Origin: Symbiotaphrina buchneri
Taxonomy: Eukaryota; Ascomycota; Symbiotaphrinales; Symbiotaphrinaceae
Length of the DNA: 64,000 nucleotides
NCBI GenBank assembly: GCA_001599915.1
Contig: BCIG01000020.1
Span: 583,416 to 647,415 of the forward strand
Reading direction: 5' to 3'
Each line of letters begins with the position of its first letter. Position 1 is the stretch's first letter. Below the pieces are notes generated by a model that had not been told where the DNA came from, ran no database searches, and was given only the letters and a program-made list of their open reading frames with translations. A program made the translations under genes and the position numbers. This document shows positions 46,000 through 56,084 of this stretch, piece after piece.

Positions 46000-47438
46000 C
46001 TACCGCCCATCGGAAAACGACACCACAGCATACTTCCCATTCCTGACCCACGCCTTGCCCGGCGCCTCACGATCCAACTCCGCAACTCTCTCCTCGTTCT
46101 CCACGCCCACAAACACATCCGCCTTATTCGTTCTCAACGCCAACACTTTCACCCCACTGCCTCTCCCCAGAGGTCCAATCGCCTCCTCAAACGGCGTCGT
46201 ATGCGGCCACAGCCTATCATCGACCAACTTCCTATAATTCAAATCGCCCTTGAACACCACCAGCGCGCTCTTCCTGAGCGCCTCCCACAGATCCGGCGCG
46301 TGCGCAGGAAGCGCGTGGAATGAGTGCGCGGTCGTCCAGAACGCGTGCGGCACGATGGACAGCGTGCCGGCTGCATAGTGTTTCCGCACGCGCGCAAGGA
46401 GCGGGTCTAGATCCGCGCGGCCGGGGAAGATGGCGGGGGAGGAGAGGTGTGTGAACAGGCTGCCCACATCCCCGGGCGTCACGTCCGAGACGAACCAGGG
46501 GAAGCTCTTGCAGTGCATGACCACGGCATCTACGAGCCCGGAGTCCAGCAGGTAAGCTCCGTACAGCACGTCAGCGAAGAACTCGAACCCGGCGTTGTCC
46601 AGCACGATGTCGACGACGACGCGGCGGGAGGGGGATGTACGCCGCAGGTGGGAGAGGTACTCCCAGACCGCGGCGTTGTCGTTGGCCACGATGTTGCGCT
46701 GGCTCGCGGCGATGGCGGTCGCGCCTTGAAGGCTCTGGATTTGTTCGAGGGATAGGTTTGAGAGGAGTGAGAGGTCTGTGGCGTTCCCCCACAGCGCGAT
46801 CTTGGTCATTTCGGTGAAGAGCAGTTGTTGCGCCTGCGTGTCTGAGGTCAGGGAAGAAGAGGGCAGCACGCTCATGTATCGGTTTGCCAGCTCTTCGACC
46901 GCGGCGCGGGAGGAGGCGAAGGTGGAGTCCTTTTGTCGTTTGAAGACATCGTAGTCGCGCCAGTGCGTGGAGGTTGCAAAAATGGTCTGGACACGGCTGC
47001 GGAGGCACATCAATTCCTACTCTCTCTCTCTTCCTATCCAAACGCTTCCTCGCGGCGTGCTACTCACCGGTAGAGATAACACTCCCCCCACAACCAAGGA
47101 CAATTCCTCCAACTTAACTTCCCAGTTCCAAGGTTGAATTTCAAGCCCTCCAACTGCGCATTATACTCCTCCACATCCTCGCCGCCGTCAGCCTGCAGCG
47201 GCCGCAGCGCCTCATCCTTCAGCATCTCATTCTTGATGCCCTGCAGAGCGAGTTGGATGGAGAAGGCTTCTGCGCGCCCCTCGCAGTCCGTGCATTCGCT
47301 CGCTGCGGTGCCGACTTCGGACACCATGCCTTGCACGATCTTGGGCCAGCGCAGCGCCGCCGTCTCTAAGGCCATGCTGTTGGGTGTGGAGGCCCATACT
47401 TGTGGGATTGAAGTCGTAGATGATATTAAGGAAGGCAT
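46000..47438 (-). CDS. DUF89/ARMT1-type damage-control phosphatase
   Basis: Two exons (47438-47068, 46996-46000) encode 455 residues, close to the fungal family length (yeast YMR027W about 470). The N-terminal helical part has ETAALRWPKIVQGMVSEVG and WRNCPWLWGECYLYR. The catalytic part has NLSLEQIQSLQG, NIVANDNAAVWEYL (metal-binding Asp/Asn), VVDIVLDNAGFEFFADVLYG (core DN) and VVFKGDLNYRKLVDDRLWP (the GDLNYR loop). These residues coordinate Mn or Ni. Family members dephosphorylate damaged or excess sugar phosphates such as fructose 1-phosphate; the human homologue was also reported as a glutamyl methyltransferase. The gene looks intact. It lies in the cytosol by default, with no signal visible. 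Confidence 0.9.
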
Positions 47439-48221
47439 GGTTGGAGGGTTTGAGGTGCTGGAGATGCAGAGGTAGAGGGATCCTTAGGGGAAGAGGAGGG
47501 GCAGGCCGGGCACAGGAGGAGATTGATAGATTTCATAAAACGTCTTCTCTGGGGAGTGCAGTGTCCTGGACTGCCATCGCGTGATGTTCTCCCTCAGTGA
47601 GTGGCGTTTCTTTCTCCTGACTCGGCACGAGAGTATCCAAGCCCTCCAGTCTGAGAGCCTGCAATGGAGCATTTCCGAGGCCGACCAAGAGCTTGTTCCT
47701 CGGGACGCTATGGCTAAAGGATAGAGTTTCCATCGCAAATTTACCGCATGCCCGGTTGGTGTCCACTGGATGATACTATCCGGCCGGACTTCCGAGAGAC
47801 TCGGGCTCAGTGGTCACGATTCCCTTAACGAGTAATGAATGAGCAACGGTCCCGAGTTTCGGGGATCCCATGGGGCTGAGGGTCAAAGCACCTGGAGTAT
47901 CGCGGAGTCCGTCTCCCAAAGCCAATCAGAGCCGTTGGCGAAGTATCTCGAGACGAGCTTTAGTGCATATTTAAGGGGTTCTTAGCCCGAGATAGCCCGC
48001 GGAGACAGATGAACTTCGCACCAAAGCTCGGGAATCACACCTCGGCTCGAATCCGACGCCAGCTAATGTCAAGATGGGCCCAGGGCCGGGGGATAGGGTC
48101 CGAGGGACAGCTGTGGCGCGGGGAATGGATGGAGAAGAGGGGCGTTCTGATCATAATATATATCCTGCCGCTGCTGAAGGGTGTCAATCAAGGGGGCCCA
48201 GAAGGACTCGACACAGTCATA
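47439..48221. promoter_or_regulatory. Divergent intergenic region between DUF89 gene and anhydro-sugar kinase
   Basis: About 0.8 kb. The kinase frame remains open back to 48009 but the residues there are unordered. No distinct motif recognised. Confidence 0.4.
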
Positions 48222-49701
48222 ATGGTTTCTGCAACATACCAAAGCAATGAAGTGAACGGTGTTACAAATGGCCATACAAACGGTCATGCAAACGGCTCCG
48301 CAAATGGCGTTGCCAACGGTACCGACATCGTCAGTGGCCTGAACAACCACCGGAAAGCGGATGGATCATTGGATCTGCGAGTGATCGGAATGAATAGCGG
48401 GACAGCAATGGACGGCATTGATATCGCCTTGGTTCATTACCGACAATCGTCGCCCAAGGCGCCATTACATATGGACCTGCTCCAGGTAAATAATCTCCTG
48501 CCAGCAATCCTGGAACCCAAATACTTACAGCTGCCAGTACGACGAACTTCCGGTCCCGCAGAAGATCAAGAAACCCGTCCTCAAAATGCTCCGGGAAACA
48601 AACACCACGCCCTCGTTGATGTCTCAACTGAACGTTGACCTCGGAATCATGTTCGGTGATGCCGTTCGAGAGTTCTGTGCGAAACATTCCGTCGACATCA
48701 AAACCATCGACCTCATCGGGTCTCATGGACAGACCATATGGTTACTCTCCATGCCGAAGGAGGGCGAGACGCGCTCTGCCTTCTGCCTGGGCGAAGGAAC
48801 AGTCATCGCCGCCATGACTGGAATTACAACCGTAACGGATTTCCGAATGGCGGAACAAGCTGTGGGAAGACAAGGCGCGCCTCTGGTGGCTCTGATCGAT
48901 GGGTTACTGCTGCACCATCCAACGAAGCTACGGACCTGCCAGAACATCGGCGGGATAGCGAACCTGTGCATCATTCCCCCAGACAGCGAAGGTGGCGTGG
49001 TTGCCATGATTGACTGGGACTGCGGGCCGGGGAACATGTTCATCGACGCCACGATGCGATACTTCACCGACGGCGCGATGGAGTACGACCGCGATGGCGA
49101 GTGGGGCGCTCGCGGCACCATGAACCAGGATATCGTAGACCGGTTCCTAGACACGAACGGGTACTGCAATCACCCACCGCCGAAGACGACTGGGCGCGAA
49201 ACTTTCGGCGATGGCGAGGCGCAACAGTTGATCGATGAGTGTCTCGTGGCGGGTATGAGCAAGTACGACACCGTCGCGACCATCACGCGCATCACAGCGC
49301 AGAACATCATAAAGCAGTACCGCACATTCTTCCCGCGCCATGACAAGATCGACGAAATCTTTATGTGTGGCGGAGGAGCGCGGAATCCGAATATCATCAA
49401 GTTCTTGAAAGAGCAGCTGCCCTATACCAAGATTCTGAAGCTGGATGAGATGGGTGTACCCTCAGACGCGAAGGAGGCCGTGTCGTTTGCGCAACAGGCT
49501 TTGGAGGCGATCCTTGGGCGAGCCGCGCTTGTGCCTGTTAATAGCGATAGCTTGACGCCGAATACCATTTCTGGCAAGATTGCACCCGGCTTGAGGTGGA
49601 GAGAAATTATGGGTCAAGCAGTGGCTTTTGGTCAGGGCAAGCCGTTGCCGACGGTCAAGGAAATGGTGGTGGATAGGCCATATACCGAGTGGAAACCATG
49701 A
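48222..49701 (+). CDS. Levoglucosan/anhydro-sugar kinase (AnmK family)
   Basis: Two exons (48222-48485, 48538-49701) encode 475 residues. The first 35 residues are a Thr/Asn/Gly/Ala repeat (VNGVTNGHTNGHANG) from degenerate 12-bp units. The kinase begins DLRVIGMNSGTAMDGIDIAL, the ATP-phosphate loop. Next come YDELPVPQKIKKPVLKML, LIGSHGQTIWLLSMPKEGE, TTVTDFRMAEQAVGRQGAPL (DFR Asp is the probable base), TCQNIGGIANLC, DWDCGPGNMFIDA, PPKTTGRETFGDG and IDEIFMCGGGARNPNI. This is close to what I recall of Lipomyces starkeyi levoglucosan kinase, which hydrolyses the 1,6-anhydro bond while phosphorylating to glucose 6-phosphate. AnmK of bacteria acts on 1,6-anhydro-MurNAc. Neighbours are a Zn2Cys6 regulator and an MFS sugar transporter. 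Confidence 0.9.
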
Positions 49702-49859
49702 GTCCATAGATGCTTGTGCTGCGGGTTTTCTTTTCATATTCACGTAGTATGAATTGTGCTATGTTCTCACTTCAAGAGCCGTCGGGACTTTTGCAACATC
49801 TACAATCGAATATTTATTCATTCAGTTACAAAGGGTATAAAGGATTCTTGCTTTTCAAG

Positions 49860-51847
49860 TTACAGCATATTCCACTCTTCCTTCAAAGACGAGATAATCC
49901 ATGCTGTTGGCCATGAATGTTCTTTTTCCATGTCCTCAAGCAACCGTATCACGCTATAACGTTCAGCCTCATCAGTCATGAGTGGACCCCCTGAGCAAAT
50001 TAGTACCTTGTGACTCCGGTCATATTGGTCTCGTGTGGCTTACATATGAAGACAGTATGGCATAAGGTAATGAGGGACGGCACAGTAGATGGTGAGCTTG
50101 CACACACACCGCAAATTGCTCGAACGTGCTGCATGATTTGGATCTATAACCGTGAGCATCATATCAATCGCCGAAAATAAAGCAGAGACATGAATACGTA
50201 CATCACTATCTCTCAGCTCTGAACGGACTCCCCTGATAGCAAACTTTGGAGTCGGCTCGTAGATAATCAATAACATGCAAGAAAGATGATAAAACCCAAA
50301 CGCCATGACTATACTCAAGAATTTAGCGTTCATGTCCACAAATTGTCAGCGTAGGTATTTACTCACCATGCCAATCCGCTGTAAAGAAGAACTCCGGAAA
50401 TGGATTCCTACCACCAAACGGCCTTTCACCCACCCAAATAGGGTCGAAGGTAGAAGGTCTACCACTATTCCAGCTATCCACCTGCTCCTTCAATTCCGTC
50501 CACCTCCTTCCTCTCTCTCTCACATCCTCACCCCGCACGCCAAAGCAGAACTGCACCACGGTTGCACAGATCCACGTCATGGTATTCGCCCATGCGGTCT
50601 CAGATCGTACATCACTGATGGGATCTAACTCTACAGTAGGCACCGGGGCAAGAGTGAGGTTGAAGTCCACGTTAGGAGGGAGCTGATTGACGCAGGCGTT
50701 ATAAAGGCATTGCCGCATGTATACCCAGAAAGCGGCTTGACGTAGGCCAGGTGCTGAAGGGTCTACACTGCGGCCTTGAGATGCTCGAAGGAGGGCTGAA
50801 CAGCCGGCGAGGTGTCGCTCGTGATCGCTGCCTGTTACCATGACTATAGGGATATCAGTATGGCTCTATTTATGATGGAGGGAGAAGGGTCGTGCTGCCC
50901 ACCATTTAATTGCTCGAAGACACGTAGAATGACAAGGGCGCAGAGAAGCACATCATCGTCAGCGGCATGATCAGCGTCATTTAGGAACACAATCAGTAGG
51001 TTGACGCAACGCTCGTGCGCCTGTTCTGCAGCTTCAGTATCCCCAACATGCCGCGCCGCAAAGGAAATCACCGCATGCAGTAGTATCGGGGAGGTCTTGA
51101 CTAAGGCGGGGATCTTGAGGGTGAACTGCCGTGAGGCATCCGTGCAGTCAAGCCATCGCCCGAGGTGGAGCGCATAGTGATGTACAAGGTATGCTTCGTG
51201 AAAGGAAAGTGAAATGGGGATACCAAGAGCTGATGAAGGTGATGCCCACTGGGTAGCAGGCTGGTTAGAGAACTGAGGTTGGCTTGGAAGATTGGTCGTA
51301 GCGTAGTATACAGAGACTGTATCTGACGGCGAAGTGATAAGCTGGAGATCCGCAGGAGGGGTGTACGGCGAGATGGTATTTTCTATCGGCCCAGACAGGG
51401 CCTCCCGCCCACTGGAGAAGCTCAGCCTTCCATGATGGGTGACTAAATGAGGTTCCGTCTCAGGATACTCTGGCAGGGCAGGCTGTGTGGGACCTTCAGC
51501 CCGAGCAGTAGCAGTATGGAGGAATGCACTACCGCCGGTCGAGTGCCGTCGTTGAAATCCTCGACTGTACTCTCGGACTCTGATACCGGAGGGGTCATCT
51601 CGCAAGCAGGTTCGGCTCTTCTTTCTGCATTGTCCGCAGACCGGGCGAATCTCATCGCCTACACCAAGTTAGTCCGTGAACCAAAGACCCAAAAAGTATC
51701 CATACACTTCACATGGCGGTTTCGGCAAGTCTGGCTTCACGTCGACGCTGTCAGCAATGAACGCTGAACGCCCGTATCGAACGGCACCCTGATTTCGGAG
51801 GGTTGCGTGACCACTTACCACCCGTCTTTGGATCTCAACCTCCCCAT
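49860..51847 (-). CDS. Zn(II)2Cys6 transcription factor (Fungal_trans_2 type) with micro-exons
   Basis: Seven exons (51847-51819, 51734-51706, 51658-50903, 50843-50367, 50308-50202, 50143-50044, 49990-49860) encode 542 residues. Exons 1 and 2 are 29 nt each. Joined, they give MGRLRSKDGCQTCRNRHVKC and then DEIRPVCGQCRKKSRTC, a full zinc cluster spread over three exons. A disordered linker follows, then the effector domain: SLSFHEAYLVHHYALHLGRW, SPILLHAVISFAARHVGD, LRQAAFWVYMRQCLYNACVN, AFGFYHLSCMLLIIYEPTP, and a C-terminal EKEHSWPTAWIISSLKEEWN typical of this family. The gene lies tail to tail with the kinase and is divergent from the sugar transporter; the 372-bp promoter they share has a CCGGATCCGG palindrome. 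Likely a local activator of sugar uptake and metabolism (inference). Confidence 0.88.
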
Positions 51848-52219
51848 GATCGTGACCCCACAATCCAAAGAAGCAAACCTCGACACGAGGTGTTGCAGAG
51901 GGATCCATCATGAGTCTGGGGTCCTCGGAGAAGCTATATATTAGTGTGCGTCCTAGCTTTTGCGAGAAATACTCCACTGACCAGCCGGATCCGGTAATTT
52001 TGTCCGAGTTTTAGCCCTTTTAGCCCTTGGCTCCCCGCACCCGACGAAATCCTGATGTCCGAGATTTCATCCCCATGGGGTCCACGTTGACCTTTTCAAG
52101 ATGGATCCTGGCTTCTATAAAATGATCGACAATCTTCGCTGCAAAGATAGGACGTTGGCAGCCTCAACTTGGAAAATATCAATTCAATATAAGTTCGTTC
52201 ACACTCATCGTCCGACAAG
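51848..52219. promoter_or_regulatory. Bidirectional promoter of regulator and sugar transporter
   Basis: 372 bp. Contains CCGGATCCGG at 51985-51994 (CGG-N2-CCG, perfect palindrome), direct repeats of TGTCCGAG at 52001 and 52056, and TATAAAA at 52116 about 100 bp before the transporter ATG. Suitable for auto- and cross-control by the adjacent Zn2Cys6 protein. Confidence 0.55.
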
Positions 52220-53984
52220 ATGTTCAAGCGTGATTATTGGAAACGTACTTCGGGGCCTAAGCTGTTGAAACTGATCACAGCGGTCTCGGCCATGGCGATA
52301 TCCTATGAAGGGATGAGTCAGGGTGTGATGGGAGCAGTGGACGTTGCCCCTGAATACGGAGTACACCCCCTAGTCCAGAACGAAGGTCATCGTCCACCAC
52401 TCTGACATTCCGCAGCGCCGGATGACATTCGCCAACGACGAAGGTGTTGTCACCAAACCATCTCTACAAGGCGGTATCGTAGCAATGTACTACGCAGGCA
52501 GTCTAGTGGGGGCCTTTTGGGCTGGCGCATTCTCCGACACATACGGACGTATGTTTCGTCCCCAATGCCCCCTTTCTTGGGCCCCTTGCTGACTGTTGAC
52601 TTTCTTTCAGGTATCAAAGGCATCTGGATGGCCTGCTTCTGGTGCCTGGCCGGTGTCATTCTTCAAGCCTCGGCCCAGAACCTCGCACACATGCTCTGCG
52701 CCCGCGTCGTCGCCGGCGTGGGCGTCTCATTCATCATAGTCATCGCTCCTGCCTGGACAGCCGAACTCGCCCCCGCCGCTCACCGGGGAAAGATGATAGC
52801 ACTGACATTCCTTGCAAACTTCTCCGGCATCTCGCTCTCGTCCTGGATCGGCTTCGGAACGTCATTCACCGAGTACGCGGGCGGTGCGTTCCGATGGCGG
52901 TTCTGCTTCGCAACACAGGCGATCCCGATCTTCTTCTTGATCGTGGGAACGATGTTAATCCCAGAGTCGCCGCGGTGGCTTGTCAAAGCTGGACGGGAAG
53001 AGGAGGCGCTAGAAATCATCATCAAAATCAGAGGTGATGGAGATGCCGCGCACCCTGATGTGCAGCGCGAGTTCCGGGAGATCATCACCGTCGTGCACAT
53101 GGAGCAGGAGACCGAGAACCACACCAATTACGTCAAGATGTTCTTTGGCATTGGATCCGGCGACGTGCATCTGGGACGACGGATCCAGCTTGCGTTCTGG
53201 TTGCAGGTGCTCATGCAGTACGGAACTGGTATCGCGGCCGTGGTCATTTACTCTGGAACAATTTTCCGCACGGCCGGCTTCGATGACTTAAGAGTAACTG
53301 GCTATCGGCTCTCAACATGATGGTTGGGATCCTGGGCACTGCCATTGCCGCGTTCACCCTCGACCGCGTTGGCAGACGCAGGACACTGTACTGGGGAGCA
53401 GTGGTCTTGAGCATCATCCTCTTCATCATTGGAGGTCTATATCGAGGTGCACTTAATCACCCAGACCAAAAAGCACAGTACGGCACGGCGGCCGCAGCCA
53501 TGGTCTTTGTATATGTTTTGATCTTCTCTTCTTCATGGCTGATGATCCCCTTCATCTACCCGACGGAGATCTTTCCAACTTGGCTACGAGCCAAAGGCAA
53601 TGCATTTGGAGTGGCTGGCTGGGTAAGCACACCATCTTACACGGCCTCATGTGTCCAAGGCTAACTTCATCACAGGCCATCGGCTTCGGAGGCGGTTCGC
53701 TCCTTGTTCCAATCATGTTCGACGGTATCGGAGAGAAGACCTTCTACGTGTTTGGCGCTGCCATGTTGGCGTACATTCCCATTATCTACTGCTTCTTCCC
53801 CGAAACCGCCGGCCGTACCCTCGAAGCTATTGATTTCCTATTTGCCAGTAAGAGTTTGTTCACATGGAACGAGGAGAAGGAGTTCACGAAGAGGATGGCC
53901 CAGTTAGAGTTGCAGCTTCAGCAGGTTCAGGAGAAGGAGCGGGGGAAGACCGGGGAAATGTATATTGAGGACTCGTTGGCGTAG
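52220..53984 (+). pseudogene. MFS sugar transporter with a one-base frameshift
   Basis: Four exons (52220-52360, 52416-52548, 52611-53622, 53676-53984) cover a sugar-porter-type MFS protein of about 531 residues. Motifs are EGMSQGVMGAVDVAPEYG in TM1, GAFWAGAFSDTYGR (GRR-like loop), the PESPRWL motif after helix 6, LQVLMQYGTGIAAVVIYS (substrate helix 7), TLDRVGRRRTLYWGAVVL, FIYPTEIFPTWLRAKGNA and FPETAGRTLEAID. At about 53291-53293 the frame breaks: AGFDDL then, one base short, SNWLSALNMMVGILG. As written, translation ends after about 319 residues at 53320. Three plain splice junctions on either side are normal. This is either a real loss of function or an assembly indel. If whole, it would import a monosaccharide or related sugar across the plasma membrane. 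It is divergent from the Zn2Cys6 regulator. Confidence 0.85.
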
Positions 53985-54494
53985 AGTGTGAGGAGTGCAA
54001 AGACTTGGCACTTTCAGGGGGATTGTGGTGCTACTTTGCTTTCAAATGATCTGCATTCATATTTCTCAGGCTTGAGGTCAACTTCCAGGGACATTGGGTA
54101 CTTTACGGTAGTCCAGACCCTCTCGCCCAATGTGTAGAAAACAAGGGGGTTTAACTTAGAAAGATCATGACTTGACACTCTGTGTAGCCGTTGAAGTGGT
54201 ACAGACAAAGACTCAACCATTCACCATTCATGTGAAACGTCTGGGATGCTCGGCGGATCAGATCATTGGTGCTCCTTGTGCCTCCATGCAGATAGGCTCT
54301 CCAACTACAAACCATGCCCGCATATCCACTCGCTTCAGCATGCCACCTGACTTGACAACACGTCATCAGCTTAAGGATCAGGCTGCAGCTCTCGCCCATC
54401 TCTCATCACTCTAACCTGTTAGAACCAGACATCTCCAGTTCATTTAGAGGAAAAGACAATCAGCCATCGACCAGCCAGCGAATTGTTCCACAAG
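53985..54494. other. Intergenic region, about 0.5 kb
   Basis: 3' flank of the transporter and 5' flank of the next gene. Nothing recognised. Confidence 0.4.
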
Positions 54495-56084
54495 ATGCCA
54501 GACAGCTTCAACTTCCCGATTGCCATCGTTCCAAGCGGCGGCACAGGCCGCTCCAGCAACTTCCCACAAACAGGCTCATGGAGCATGGTCGACCTCTTGT
54601 CAAGGCCTCTCAATATGACGATTGGTGCACTTCAACGGTACAGTGCAGGAAGGGTGGATCCGTATACGGCCGTCGTTGGGCAAGCCATGTGCAGAGGATT
54701 CCGCCTCGGGTCTCAGGGTCGTCGAAATCTGGACCGCGCGTTGTCCGGTCTGACCGCTTTGGGGAGTCTGAGCGACGCGCTATACTTCGGTTTCGGAGTG
54801 GAAGATGTGGTAAGGTCGTTGGCCAAAACAGAAGAGGGAGCTATATGCGTTGCTTTGTGCGGTGCACTACGTGAATGCTTCCACGAGGATGTCGCTGTAG
54901 AGGTGCTGTTGGAATTGGCTCGCCTCACATCGGTCCCGGAAAGTCTCATGCCCTCAGCGTTCGAATGGAAAGGTTTGTTGAACGCATGTGCTGGCACTCT
55001 GGCAACGACTTCCTTCTCCCTTCGAGCAGAAACCCTTATGTCACTACAGGGGACTGGGCGATTGGCCCATAGGTTCGAAGAGAGGTATCGGGGTCCAATC
55101 CGCGAGCGCTCCACCCCCAAGTCCATAGCTGAAGCCTTGGTCGGCGTTGCTGGCGTTAGTAGAGATGAATTGAAATCAGTCAATATTGTTGGTGGTGCCA
55201 TCGCCGGGTGGTTGGCTGCCTTGGCTGAGTGGCTGTGTGATTGCACCGTTAAGATATCTCGTGCGGACGGGACTACTCTATATGAAAATTTTGACGAGAG
55301 GGAAGAGGTACAGCTTCACATAATTTATGGGACCAGAAATGACAGAGATGCACCTACTTCCGAAGAGGTGGAATTGTGTGGGAAGACCTTTGTGTTAGAA
55401 GACGTCAGCGGGCTACTCCAGCTTGATGACCAGTATACTGACCGCGCCGTGATAGCTGGACGTGTCGAGTGGAAGAAAGCTTTGTCATCCAGCTTTGGAG
55501 CCGATTTCAGGGAGCTACTTGAGATGGACCATACACTTGGGATGCTCACTGGCAGCGCAGCAAGGATCTTCCAGGCCATAGCTTTCTCGGAAGTGGATGT
55601 GACCTTGACATATCGTGGCGCATACAACCACTACTGTTCATCATCATACGGCTCTGGATTCATCCAGAATACTGCCTCCTGGTTCCCGGAGTTGGGTGAA
55701 AGCGTATCAAAACATGCTGAACAAGCTCTCGCTGTCGGACTCGGAATGGCACGACGTAATTACGAAACTGCCATCCAGGACCTTTTGGATGTGTGCGGTT
55801 GCGGCACATGCTGTTCTCGACCTGATGTCCCCGCCCCCTCGTTCGAGAATCGTCCTGGAGAGACGATTAGTAATTTTAATACAGTGCCACGGGAACGTGC
55901 GTTTTGTCTTGCTAGCATGGCTGAGACTGTGATCACACTTTCAGGTGCGCTTGCTCAGTTCAGGGTTCCTAACGACCTCTACCCCATGAGAGCAGGATTC
56001 GAAGCCGCGTATTGGGCGCAACTCGACATCGCAGGGGATTGTCATCGTCATAAGACACAAACCACGAAGCGTTTGGTAGCATAG
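54495..56084 (+). CDS. Unrecognised fungal protein, 529 residues, perhaps lacking its 3' part
   Basis: Long uninterrupted frame from ATG 54495 (MPDSFNFPIAIVPSGGTG; context CACAAGATGCC). The protein is mixed alpha/beta with many Ala/Leu/Gly helices: TVGALQRYS-like start near ALQRYSAGRVDPYTAVVGQA, RNLDRALSGLTALGSLSDAL, SVNIVGGAIAGWLAALAEWL (hydrophobic, possibly buried), and a Cys-rich stretch (DVCGCGTCCSRPD) near residue 430. No signal peptide. I know similar anonymous proteins in several Eurotiales and Fusarium genomes but no function. After the stop at 56084, frame 2 reads as ordered sequence from about 56093 (IDTIQGDGLTYLFSPGSYFL), and another segment continues at 56584-56832, so the gene may have further exons or be broken here. 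Confidence 0.6.
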   Translation: MPDSFNFPIAIVPSGGTGRSSNFPQTGSWSMVDLLSRPLNMTIGALQRYSAGRVDPYTAVVGQAMCRGFRLGSQGRRNLDRALSGLTALGSLSDALYFGFGVEDVVRSLAKTEEGAICVALCGALRECFHEDVAVEVLLELARLTSVPESLMPSAFEWKGLLNACAGTLATTSFSLRAETLMSLQGTGRLAHRFEERYRGPIRERSTPKSIAEALVGVAGVSRDELKSVNIVGGAIAGWLAALAEWLCDCTVKISRADGTTLYENFDEREEVQLHIIYGTRNDRDAPTSEEVELCGKTFVLEDVSGLLQLDDQYTDRAVIAGRVEWKKALSSSFGADFRELLEMDHTLGMLTGSAARIFQAIAFSEVDVTLTYRGAYNHYCSSSYGSGFIQNTASWFPELGESVSKHAEQALAVGLGMARRNYETAIQDLLDVCGCGTCCSRPDVPAPSFENRPGETISNFNTVPRERAFCLASMAETVITLSGALAQFRVPNDLYPMRAGFEAAYWAQLDIAGDCHRHKTQTTKRLVA

